In this document: positions 1 to 5,633 of the stretch, piece after piece
Layout of the letters: every line of letters begins with the position of its first letter
How positions within the stretch are numbered: position 1 is the first letter of the stretch
Assembly (NCBI GenBank): GCA_002505945.1
Contig: DAWM01000049.1
Span: 2,544-12,764, forward strand
Reading direction: 5' to 3'
DNA length: 10,221 nt
Origin: Candidatus Woesearchaeota archaeon UBA119
GTDB lineage: Archaea > Nanobdellota > Nanobdellia > Woesearchaeales > UBA119
The notes under the pieces: model-generated
The model's database searches: none
What the model was told of the DNA's origin: nothing
What the model saw: only the letters and a program-made list of their open reading frames with translations
Made by a program: the position numbers and the translations under genes

Positions 1-1
1 G

Positions 2-1300
2 GGCGAGCCAGAGCAAGGCAGTGAAACCACAGACAAGCTCAAAGATGATGCTGAGGATGTTGAAGTAGAAGTTGTATTGACTGATGTAAGCTTTGACGCT
101 ACAACAAGTGAATACTTTGCAGAAATCCGATTTGAGACTGGCATTCTTGAAGAAGATGACTACTTTGATGAGAACGAAAAATGGCAATTAAAGAAATTAG
201 AGGTTGACCCTGCTAATGAGAAATTGACCATTATAGTAGAGTACACAAACCCAGATGACGACATAGATTGTGAGTTGGAAGGAAGCAATCTCTACAATGG
301 AAACACGTTGAGTTTGCAGGGATATCTTGAGCTTGGATTCACGGGATTGTCTCAGCCAAGCAAAGGAGATGTAGAGTTTAAGGTTGCTGAGAATACAGAC
401 GGTGACTTAGAACTTACCATATACCCTGACGAGAATGTGTATGTGGAGACAGATACATATAAGGATAAAGGTGCCAAGGCTACATTTGTGTTAGATACTG
501 GTACAAATACTTGGAATTTAACCAAGTTCCAGGGTGAAGACAACGACGATGTTGAAGCTAGTGGGGATTTGCTTGACGATGTGATAATCTACATTGATGA
601 CGACTATGAATATGAACTGGAGTATGACGAAGGAAATGACGAGTTAGAGATTACAGAGCCAACAGATCTTGTCACAAATACCATTGTGATAGCAGATTTG
701 ACTGCAGATGACTGGGCTGACAATGTTGAAGATGGTGATGGTGTCTTGAAAGAAGGAGATGCTACTGATCTCGGAACAGAGTTGGCTGAGTTTAGTGATT
801 ACTACAGAAGGGCTACCTTTGAGATTGTGTCAGATGCTGTGAGATATCAGGTGTATGCAGGTCAGAGTGTCCAGTCTGAAGGCAACGAGGTAACTCTCGG
901 AGTTGGAGACAACACGGTTACTGGAGTCGTTAAGTCTGTCGGAGCACAGCCACTCCCAGTTGGATTGGCAATTCTCGACAGTGAGCTTTCAAGCCCAGAT
1001 GCAGTCAAGGAAGACAACTACATAGTTGTTGGAGGACCTTGTGCAAACAGCGCTGCTGCCTCACTTATGGATGTAACAGCAGAGACTTGCACTGAGGGAT
1101 TCACACCTGGTGAAGCTTTGATAAAGCTCTACGAGAATGACGACAACTATCAGCTCTTAGTGGCTGGTTACAACGGTGTAGACACACTCTTGGCAACCCA
1201 GGTATTGGCTTCATACGAAGACTTCTTGTCTGAGTTTGAAGGAAAGACCGAGGTTAAGGTCAAGGGAACCAAGTTGGCCGATGTAGAGATTGAGGGTTAA
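2..1300 (+). CDS. S-layer protein, C-terminal part (5' end outside window)
   Basis: The reading frame is open from the left edge (codons begin at base 2), so this is the last 432 residues of a longer protein; the TTG at 77 lies mid-frame and is not a credible start. The product is a secreted cell-surface lattice protein. The final part, about bases 950-1240, carries the signature of the methanococcal-type S-layer C-terminal domain: a hydrophobic strand ending in VVGGP, then GEALIKLYEN, then LLVAGY followed by a helix ending VLASY. Upstream is a long stretch very rich in Asp and Glu with beta-type alternation, normal for surface-layer proteins. Two cysteines, at 1040-1042 and 1088-1090, could form a disulfide within the conserved domain. 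There is no C-terminal membrane helix. Signal peptide and N-terminal domain must lie upstream. Codons end in C or G more often than in the neighbouring AT-rich genes, as expected for a highly expressed gene. The family call is confident, the paralogue is not known. Confidence 0.85.
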   Translation, partial: GEPEQGSETTDKLKDDAEDVEVEVVLTDVSFDATTSEYFAEIRFETGILEEDDYFDENEKWQLKKLEVDPANEKLTIIVEYTNPDDDIDCELEGSNLYNGNTLSLQGYLELGFTGLSQPSKGDVEFKVAENTDGDLELTIYPDENVYVETDTYKDKGAKATFVLDTGTNTWNLTKFQGEDNDDVEASGDLLDDVIIYIDDDYEYELEYDEGNDELEITEPTDLVTNTIVIADLTADDWADNVEDGDGVLKEGDATDLGTELAEFSDYYRRATFEIVSDAVRYQVYAGQSVQSEGNEVTLGVGDNTVTGVVKSVGAQPLPVGLAILDSELSSPDAVKEDNYIVVGGPCANSAAASLMDVTAETCTEGFTPGEALIKLYENDDNYQLLVAGYNGVDTLLATQVLASYEDFLSEFEGKTEVKVKGTKLADVEIEG

Positions 1301-1324
1301 ACACAACCCTTTTTTCTTTTTTTT
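1293..1324 (+). terminator. Hairpin plus T-run terminator of the S-layer gene
   Basis: A perfect 6-bp inverted repeat, AGGGTT (1293-1298) and AACCCT (1305-1310), encloses a 6-base loop. It is followed directly by T6 (1310-1315), one C, and T8 (1317-1324), with more T-rich sequence to about 1340. The stem includes the first base of the TAA stop codon. Archaeal RNA polymerase terminates on T-runs alone; the added hairpin resembles a bacterial intrinsic terminator. Confidence 0.7.
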
Positions 1325-1375
1325 ATTTTCCTTTATTCTTCTATTATGGTTTATTCAGAATTTTCAATAAAAAGA

Positions 1376-1383
1376 TTTATAAA
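1376..1383 (+). promoter_or_regulatory. TATA box of the rps3ae-radical SAM operon
   Basis: TTTATAAA with a purine-rich run just upstream that fits a BRE (TFB-binding) element. With the usual archaeal spacing of about 26-27 bases, transcription would begin near 1406. That leaves a leader of roughly 22 bases before the ATG at 1428, enough to hold the AAAGGAT ribosome-binding site at 1416-1422. Confidence 0.7.
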
Positions 1384-1427
1384 GGCGCTAGGAACACACT
1401 TTCTTGTTATACTTAAAAGGATTTAAA

Positions 1428-2117
1428 ATGGCAAAAGCAACGAAAAAACTCATAAGTAAGGGTATGAAGAAGAAGTGGTACAAGATATTTGCTCCTGACT
1501 ATCTGAACAATACCTTTATAGGAGAGTGTTTTGTGGATAAGCAGGAGAAGCTTATAAACAGAACTGTTACTGTTAACCTCAACAAAATAACAGGTAATCC
1601 AAGGAATATGCATATTAATGTCAAGCTCGTTTGCAACGAGCTAAAAGGCAAGGACGGCGCTTCTACTAACTTAATATCCTATTATATGATGCCTGCAGCC
1701 GTCAAAAGGCTTGTGAGGGCAAGAAAAGACAGGGTAGATGACTCCTTTGTCTGCTCAACGATGGACAATGTTTTGGTAAGAATCAAGCCTTTAATCATAA
1801 CCCATAACAAGGTTCCTGAGAAGAAGAAAACCATTATCAGAAAGGCTACAAGGGCTATTCTAGCGGAATATTTCTCTAAGATTGATTATAAAGGCTGGGT
1901 AATGGCAGTTATTAATAAAAAGGCACAATCTCAAATATATGAAATAGTCAACCGAATAGTTCCAGTAAAGGTAGTTGAGATTAGGGAATTCGGTATAACC
2001 AAGAAGAAAAGCGCTTCTGTGATTGAAAAGGGCGGCAACTTTGATCTCTCCCCTTACCAGAAGAAAGAGAAAAAGAGCAAGAAAACTGAGCAAAAGGACT
2101 CAGAAAAAGAAGAATAG
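1428..2117 (+). CDS. rps3ae: 30S ribosomal protein eS1 (S3Ae)
   Basis: A 229-residue small-subunit protein of archaea and eukaryotes, sited on the platform near the mRNA exit. Recognisable family blocks are KKKWYKIFAPDYLN near residue 12, the VNLNKITGN region, RKDRVDDSF, and the later IVPVKVVEIREFGI strand. After that conserved core comes a charged Lys/Glu tail of about 35 residues, typical of this protein and probably disordered. The ATG at 1428 is preferred over the in-frame TTG at 1404. It follows an AAAGGAT site at a 6-base distance, gives the usual MAKATKK start, and the TTG lies at or before the predicted transcript start. It has its own TATA box and is followed after 4 bases by the radical SAM gene. 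No anomaly is seen; family length fits. Confidence 0.93.
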   Translation: MAKATKKLISKGMKKKWYKIFAPDYLNNTFIGECFVDKQEKLINRTVTVNLNKITGNPRNMHINVKLVCNELKGKDGASTNLISYYMMPAAVKRLVRARKDRVDDSFVCSTMDNVLVRIKPLIITHNKVPEKKKTIIRKATRAILAEYFSKIDYKGWVMAVINKKAQSQIYEIVNRIVPVKVVEIREFGITKKKSASVIEKGGNFDLSPYQKKEKKSKKTEQKDSEKEE

Positions 2118-2121
2118 GCCT

Positions 2122-3303
2122 ATGCCAAAAGAAATCGCTTTCAAGTATCTAAGATTTTATGAAGATAAAGCAACATTGATGCATCACTTTTTCTTTCCAT
2201 TAAACCTTAAAGAACTAAAGGATTTCAGGGTAAGAGGGATTAAAAATAATAACCTTTTAGTTGATGATGATTTTCAAGCGAGGGACGAGAGGAGATTAGA
2301 ATTCTTTATCCAAAGGAAATTCAACGAGCTAAAAACCCTCTTGGATAAGAAGCCAGCCATATATCTCCATTCAGGGCTTAACATACCTTTAATAGGCTTG
2401 GTAGAGGTTGGGATTATTGATAGGGGAACGAATGTCATAGAGATAAGACCTGTTACAGGCTGCAACCTGAAATGCCCTTTTTGCTCGGTCTCTCCTGAAA
2501 AAAGGGAAAGAAACTTCATAATAGAGCCGGAATTTCTGGTTGAAAAGCTAAAAGCCCTTATTCAAATCAAGACAAAGAATACAAAGATATTCATAAACAG
2601 TCAGGGAGAACCTCTGTTATATGCTCCTTTGGCTTATTTGATAAAAGGGATGAAAATCCAAGACAAGATAGATTCTATAAACATAGTAACAAATGGAACC
2701 CTTCTGACAGAAAACAAGCTAGAAGAGCTAAAAAGAGCAGGCTTAGATACCTTATATGTCTCTCTTCATACTTTAGATAAGAAGAAAGCAAAGAAGCTGA
2801 GCGGCAGTATAGATATTAATCCGGAGAGAATACTCTCTAACATCCTTTATGCTAAAGAGCAAGGTATAAAGGTGGTTTTAACACCAGTAGTTATATTCGG
2901 GGAGAATGAGAAGGATATAGAGAAATTAGCAAGGTTTTGTGCTGAGAAAGGCCTTAAGATAGCTCCCCAAAATTATTTAAGGTATAAATTCGGGGAGAAG
3001 AACTATCAGCAGAGAGATTTTGATTACTTCTATAATTGGCTCAATAACCTTAAGCAGGATATAGGAGAAAAGGCATTTCAGTTACCTCTAAGCATAGAGG
3101 AAGACAATGCCCCTCCCAACCCTTTCATAAAAGGTAAGGTAGAGAAGATTCCAATAGTGTTGCCGGGGTTTTTCAAACATGAAGGAATAGGTTCTCTTTA
3201 TGGACGATTAGTAAGCATAATCAATGGAGAGGGCAAGAAAACCGCTAAGGCGAGGATAATCAGGACAAAACACAACATTATAGCGGCTAAGTGCTTGAAT
3301 TAA
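2122..3303 (+). CDS. Radical SAM protein, COG2100-type archaeal Fe-S oxidoreductase
   Basis: A 393-residue enzyme predicted to bind a 4Fe-4S cluster and cleave S-adenosylmethionine. Cys114, Cys118 and Cys121 form the CxxxCxxC cluster motif (CNLKCPFC). A GEP motif in SQGEPLLY is the likely SAM-binding GGE-like element, and NIVTNGTLLT and LYVSLHTLD are the following barrel strands. The segment before the cluster, LNIPLIG then GIIDRGTNVIEIRP, matches my memory of the COG2100 archaeal family, whose reaction I do not know. The last 60 or so residues look like a small basic beta-barrel of the TRAM type, often an RNA-binding module. The ATG at 2122 is chosen because the longer frame from 2023 would run inside eS1. 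It begins 4 bases after the eS1 stop, so the two are very probably one transcript. That context and the TRAM-like end suggest, without proving, a substrate in RNA or the ribosome. Confidence 0.85.
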   Translation: MPKEIAFKYLRFYEDKATLMHHFFFPLNLKELKDFRVRGIKNNNLLVDDDFQARDERRLEFFIQRKFNELKTLLDKKPAIYLHSGLNIPLIGLVEVGIIDRGTNVIEIRPVTGCNLKCPFCSVSPEKRERNFIIEPEFLVEKLKALIQIKTKNTKIFINSQGEPLLYAPLAYLIKGMKIQDKIDSINIVTNGTLLTENKLEELKRAGLDTLYVSLHTLDKKKAKKLSGSIDINPERILSNILYAKEQGIKVVLTPVVIFGENEKDIEKLARFCAEKGLKIAPQNYLRYKFGEKNYQQRDFDYFYNWLNNLKQDIGEKAFQLPLSIEEDNAPPNPFIKGKVEKIPIVLPGFFKHEGIGSLYGRLVSIINGEGKKTAKARIIRTKHNIIAAKCLN

Positions 3304-3330
3304 ATCTTACTATGTCTTTTAGGTTAAGTT

Positions 3331-3374
3331 AATTTAATCTATAATTTGTTTAGAAAACAAAGAAAATTTAATCT
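3331..3374. repeat. 10-bp direct repeat flanking a small hairpin
   Basis: AATTTAATCT occurs at 3331-3340 and again at 3365-3374, with the hairpin at 3345-3361 between the copies. In such AT-rich sequence this may be chance; no function is assigned. Confidence 0.3.
3345..3361. terminator. Small AT hairpin between convergent genes, possible two-way terminator
   Basis: TTTGTTT (3345-3351) and AAACAAA (3355-3361) form a perfect 7-bp inverted repeat with a 3-base loop. It sits in the 89-base gap where the radical SAM gene and the coiled-coil gene converge. On the minus strand the region 3351-3370 reads as a T-rich tract, as wanted for termination of the leftward gene. The stem holds only two G-C pairs, so it is weak, and the call rests mostly on position. 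Confidence 0.4.
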
Positions 3375-3392
3375 GCTGACTAAAATCTAATA

Positions 3393-4061
3393 CTACTCTT
3401 CAATATCAAGATAGCCTTCCACACCTTTCTTTTTATCGCTACTCTTTGTCTCTTTCTTGCCTTTAGTAGAACTCTTCTTTCTCTTGCCGCCACCCAATTC
3501 ATCAATATACTCCGCTAAATCCTGCACAGATTGGGTAAATTGAGGCAGGACCTCTTTGAAAACGCTTTCCATAGCCCTGAAATTAGAGGTAAACTGGGTT
3601 ATATGAGTATCATAGTCCTTAATCTTCTTCAATATTGATTCTTGGATGTTCTCGGTCTGACTCTTCAGATTCTCAATGTCCGCCTCTATCTTCTTAATCC
3701 TCTCGTCAGTTCTGTTCTTCCATTCTACTACCTTTTTGATATTGTTAAGGATTTCCTGCCATCTCTCAGCAATAATCTCCTCTGAGATTTCCTGAATCCT
3801 CTCATCTATCTGAGAAGGGGGAACTGCTCCTTGATATTCTCCATTACTATTATCAGCTGTTTCTCCTCCGTAATCTCCGTTCGGGCTAGCAGCTCCTTGT
3901 CCCATAGAATTCTTAACCTCGTATTGATTTATCGCATCATAAATCTCATTGGATTGATATCCCTGCGCCTGCATAGCGTCAATTATCTGATAATTAGAAT
4001 AGCCCATAGACTTGAGCTTACCTACTGCTTGTAGTGCGGGAATCTTTTGGTTTTCAGGCAT
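3393..4061 (-). CDS. Uncharacterised protein: UBA-like tandem helix repeat plus coiled coil
   Basis: A 222-residue protein whose function I do not recognise. Residues 7-50 form a small helical domain made of two 14-residue units: GY at 20 and GY at 34 are each followed by I..DA (GYSNYQIIDAM, then GYQSNEIYDAI). This is a UBA-like or helical-hairpin pattern of the sort used for protein binding. Residues 51-84 are Gly/Asn/Ser/Pro-rich and probably disordered. Residues 85-189 are strongly helical with heptad-like hydrophobics, including W101 and W114. Residues 193-215 are Lys/Ser-rich, and the protein ends in an acidic GYLDIEE. No signal peptide or membrane helix is seen, so it is probably cytoplasmic. 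I recall this architecture from DPANN genomes but cannot verify it here. The upstream neighbour is a second coiled-coil protein, 48 bases away. The start at 4061 fits a leaderless transcript. Confidence 0.8.
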   Translation of the reverse strand: MPENQKIPALQAVGKLKSMGYSNYQIIDAMQAQGYQSNEIYDAINQYEVKNSMGQGAASPNGDYGGETADNSNGEYQGAVPPSQIDERIQEISEEIIAERWQEILNNIKKVVEWKNRTDERIKKIEADIENLKSQTENIQESILKKIKDYDTHITQFTSNFRAMESVFKEVLPQFTQSVQDLAEYIDELGGGKRKKSSTKGKKETKSSDKKKGVEGYLDIEE

Positions 4062-4085
4062 TTTACACTTATAAACTAAACATTC

Positions 4086-4093
4086 TTTATAAA
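4086..4093 (-). promoter_or_regulatory. TATA box giving a leaderless transcript for the UBA-like/coiled-coil gene
   Basis: TTTATAAA (self-complementary) is centred about 28 bases upstream of the A of the ATG at 4061. The predicted transcription start is thus near 4063, at or just before the start codon. No Shine-Dalgarno-like sequence is visible between them. The box lies in the 48-base gap after the neighbouring gene's stop, so this gene can be expressed on its own. Confidence 0.6.
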
Positions 4094-4109
4094 TTTAACT
4101 CAGATTTGG

Positions 4110-4634
4110 CTATCTTCGCTTCTTTTTCTCCAAAGCCTTATCAATCATTTTTCTTACCGTTTCTCTTGTGGTAAATTCAATGGGCTTCCAGTAGTCAAGG
4201 TATTTCTTGATGGTTTCCATATCCGCTTTGCTCCCCTTCATCTTAATCTCTGAAATCATCTGCTTGAGCTTCTCATTCAAGTCATCAATGCTGTCCCTTA
4301 CCTTACCAATCTCACTCTCTATTTCCATTATCCTTTTTAAGGTATCCCTCTTAAAGCCGATAAAGTTATCCTCCATCGTACCTTCTTTCTTGTTAGAAAG
4401 CGAGACCTTGTTCTCAATAAGCCTCAACTTGCTCTCCAAGTTGTCAAGCCGCTCAGCCAGCTTGGATATCTGTTTCATACCCAGCTTTGAGTCAGAATCC
4501 TTGAAGAGATTACCCCTCTGGGAAGGATGTTGAGGGTTCTGCTGAACATTATAACCAGGATTATTTGGGTTAGGAGAATGAGCCGAAGTCTCATTAGAAT
4601 CCTTCTTCTTATCATCAAACAGCGCCATCTTCAT
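4110..4634 (-). CDS. Uncharacterised coiled-coil protein with disordered N-terminus
   Basis: A protein of 174 residues with no recognised function. Residues 1-12 form a short MALFDDKKK-like head. Residues 13-50 are Asn/Pro/Gln/Ser-rich and probably disordered. Residues 53-131 are helical with heptad repeats (LAERLDNLESKLRLIENKV, then a second segment from about 95), a likely coiled coil broken near Gly85. Residues 138-165 hold a distinct element with aromatic and proline residues, YLDYWKPIEFTTRE, before a basic tail. The coiled coil plus terminal motif loosely recalls archaellum accessory proteins (FlaC/D/E), but no archaellum gene is nearby, so I do not assign that role. The start is uncertain. 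ATG 4634 fits a leaderless mRNA, while ATG 4628, two codons in, has AAAAGG 6 bases upstream. It lies between rps12 and the other coiled-coil gene; shared strand and style suggest a functional pair. Confidence 0.75.
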   Translation of the reverse strand: MKMALFDDKKKDSNETSAHSPNPNNPGYNVQQNPQHPSQRGNLFKDSDSKLGMKQISKLAERLDNLESKLRLIENKVSLSNKKEGTMEDNFIGFKRDTLKRIMEIESEIGKVRDSIDDLNEKLKQMISEIKMKGSKADMETIKKYLDYWKPIEFTTRETVRKMIDKALEKKKRR

Positions 4635-4655
4635 CCTTTTCTAAATAGCCCACAT

Positions 4656-4668
4656 TAATAAAATTTTA
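4656..4668 (-). promoter_or_regulatory. Possible TATA box of the coiled-coil gene
   Basis: On the minus strand this reads TAAAATTTTATTA. The TTTTATTA part (4656-4663) is centred about 26 bases before 4634, so transcription would start almost at the first ATG. It lies just after the rps12 terminator, where a new promoter would be needed. The match is weaker than the TTTATAAA boxes elsewhere in the window. Confidence 0.4.
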
Positions 4669-4693
4669 GTTTTTTGGGCAAGAAAAGAATATG

Positions 4694-4724
4694 AAAAGAA
4701 AAAAACAGGCTTACTTCCTAGCCT
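4694..4724 (-). terminator. Hairpin plus T-run terminator after rps12
   Basis: On the minus strand AGGCT (4724-4720) pairs with AGCCT (4711-4707) around an 8-base loop. One G follows, then T7 (4705-4699), C and T4. The stem includes the first base of the rps12 TAA stop codon (4713-4711), which also runs through the loop edge. It marks the likely 3' end of the polymerase/ribosomal operon. Confidence 0.65.
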
Positions 4725-5148
4725 TCTGTATCTTTCCAGAAAGAAGTGCTTCAAGAGACTGGTCATTTACCTTAATGACTTTCCATCTCACTCCAGGAAT
4801 ATCTCCCTTAGCACGGCCCATCTTTCCTCCAATGCATTCAACAACCACCTCATCGTGCTCATCTACGAACTTGGTAGCTCCGTCTCCAGGAAGGAAAGCA
4901 GTAATCTGTCGGCCATTCTTGGTAAGCTGGACCTTGACGCACTTTCGCATAGCAGAGTTTGGCTGTTTGGCCTCAATCTGCACCTTTTCAAGCACCAGGC
5001 CTTTAGCTTTGGAAGCCGCCCCCAAAGGGTCTGATTTCTTCTTTAAATCAAGCATCCTTCTGGTATAGTCACGCTTCTTCCATCTAGATTTCTTCCTTCT
5101 CTTTGAAAGCTTTTTAGCCGCGAACATTCCTGATGATTTCTTTCCCAT
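4711..5148 (-). CDS. rps12: 30S ribosomal protein uS12
   Basis: A 145-residue small-subunit protein at the decoding centre, which helps check codon-anticodon pairing. The universal QPNSAMRKC block is at residues 62-70 and GDIPGVRW at 115-122; between them are TKNGRQITAFLPGDG and the EHDEVVVECIGG strand. The long basic N-terminal extension is the archaeal/eukaryotic form, and the length is normal for archaea. The start at 5148 is fixed by an excellent ribosome-binding site. It lies 29 bases after nusA, as the last gene of the polymerase operon here. In most archaeal operons of this type rps7 would follow; it does not. Confidence 0.97.
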   Translation of the reverse strand: MGKKSSGMFAAKKLSKRRKKSRWKKRDYTRRMLDLKKKSDPLGAASKAKGLVLEKVQIEAKQPNSAMRKCVKVQLTKNGRQITAFLPGDGATKFVDEHDEVVVECIGGKMGRAKGDIPGVRWKVIKVNDQSLEALLSGKIQKARK

Positions 5149-5155
5149 CTTAAAA

Positions 5156-5162
5156 ACCTCCT
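5156..5162 (-). promoter_or_regulatory. Strong Shine-Dalgarno site of rps12
   Basis: AGGAGGT on the minus strand, 7 bases before the ATG, is the best ribosome-binding site in the window. It implies that the 16S rRNA of this organism keeps a working anti-Shine-Dalgarno tail. Confidence 0.85.
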
Positions 5163-5177
5163 AGTCATGATTTTGGA

Positions 5178-5609
5178 TTATACAACCTTTATCTCCTTTA
5201 TCTCCGGAAAGAATTTCTGCACGATATATTCATAGTTGCGCAGGTTTACAGCCCTCTTTCCGATAATAAGGCTTTTCTTCTTAAAATCCCTGTCTTTCAA
5301 TATAACAGTATTATTCTCTTCATCAATCTCAATCTCTTCTACAATATTAGGGAAAAGAAGGTTGTTTAAAAATGTTTTCAAATCCTTGTTAAAGGCAATA
5401 ATCTTGATTTTTTTGTTGAGAATCTCGCTTATTTTCTTAGCGTTTGAGGCATTCTTCCCTATTGCTTTACCAATATCCTTTTGAGGCACAAAGAAGTTCA
5501 AAACCCCTTTCTTATCCTCAAAGCAGTCAATCAAGCGTGTCTTAGCAACACGTTCAAAAACCTTCATATAATGTAAGGTATTCTGATCGTATGTGATTCC
5601 CTTTGCCAT
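5178..5609 (-). CDS. nusA: Archaeal NusA-like transcription factor (two KH domains)
   Basis: A 143-residue protein equivalent to the paired KH RNA-binding domains of bacterial NusA, without its N-terminal polymerase-binding or S1 domains, as usual in archaea. The first KH domain covers about residues 30-80 with its loop at IGKN (50-53). The second covers about 90-143 with its loop at IGKR (116-119). In both loops the final Gly of the GxxG motif is replaced by Ala (GKNA and GKRA), which may alter RNA binding. The gene lies between rpl30e and rps12 exactly as in the conserved archaeal operon, which supports the call. The ATG at 5609 has only a weak TAGGAAT site upstream and is 24 bases from the rpl30e stop. 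Confidence 0.9.
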   Translation of the reverse strand: MAKGITYDQNTLHYMKVFERVAKTRLIDCFEDKKGVLNFFVPQKDIGKAIGKNASNAKKISEILNKKIKIIAFNKDLKTFLNNLLFPNIVEEIEIDEENNTVILKDRDFKKKSLIIGKRAVNLRNYEYIVQKFFPEIKEIKVV

Positions 5610-5633
5610 TCTTTTTTATTCCTACGATTCCTT

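Noticed and set aside
77..1300. TTG at 77 as the start of the S-layer gene
   Set aside because: The frame stays open to the left edge and codes for more of the same acidic protein; no promoter or ribosome-binding site precedes 77, and there is no signal peptide.
1404..1427. TTG start eight codons upstream for eS1
   Set aside because: It lies at or before the predicted transcription start, and the ATG at 1428 has its own ribosome-binding site and the usual N-terminus.
1301..1427. Small RNA or tRNA gene between the S-layer gene and eS1
   Set aside because: The 127 bases are explained by the terminator, the TATA box and the short leader; no cloverleaf-like pairing was seen.
2023..2121. N-terminal extension of the radical SAM protein inside eS1
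   Set aside because: It overlaps the eS1 reading frame by 95 bases and reads as a basic low-complexity stretch produced by the Lys codons of eS1 in another frame; the ATG at 2122 fits the operon spacing.
4691..5068. 125-codon plus-strand frame opposite rps12
   Set aside because: It is antisense to a clear ribosomal protein gene and its translation looks like no known protein.
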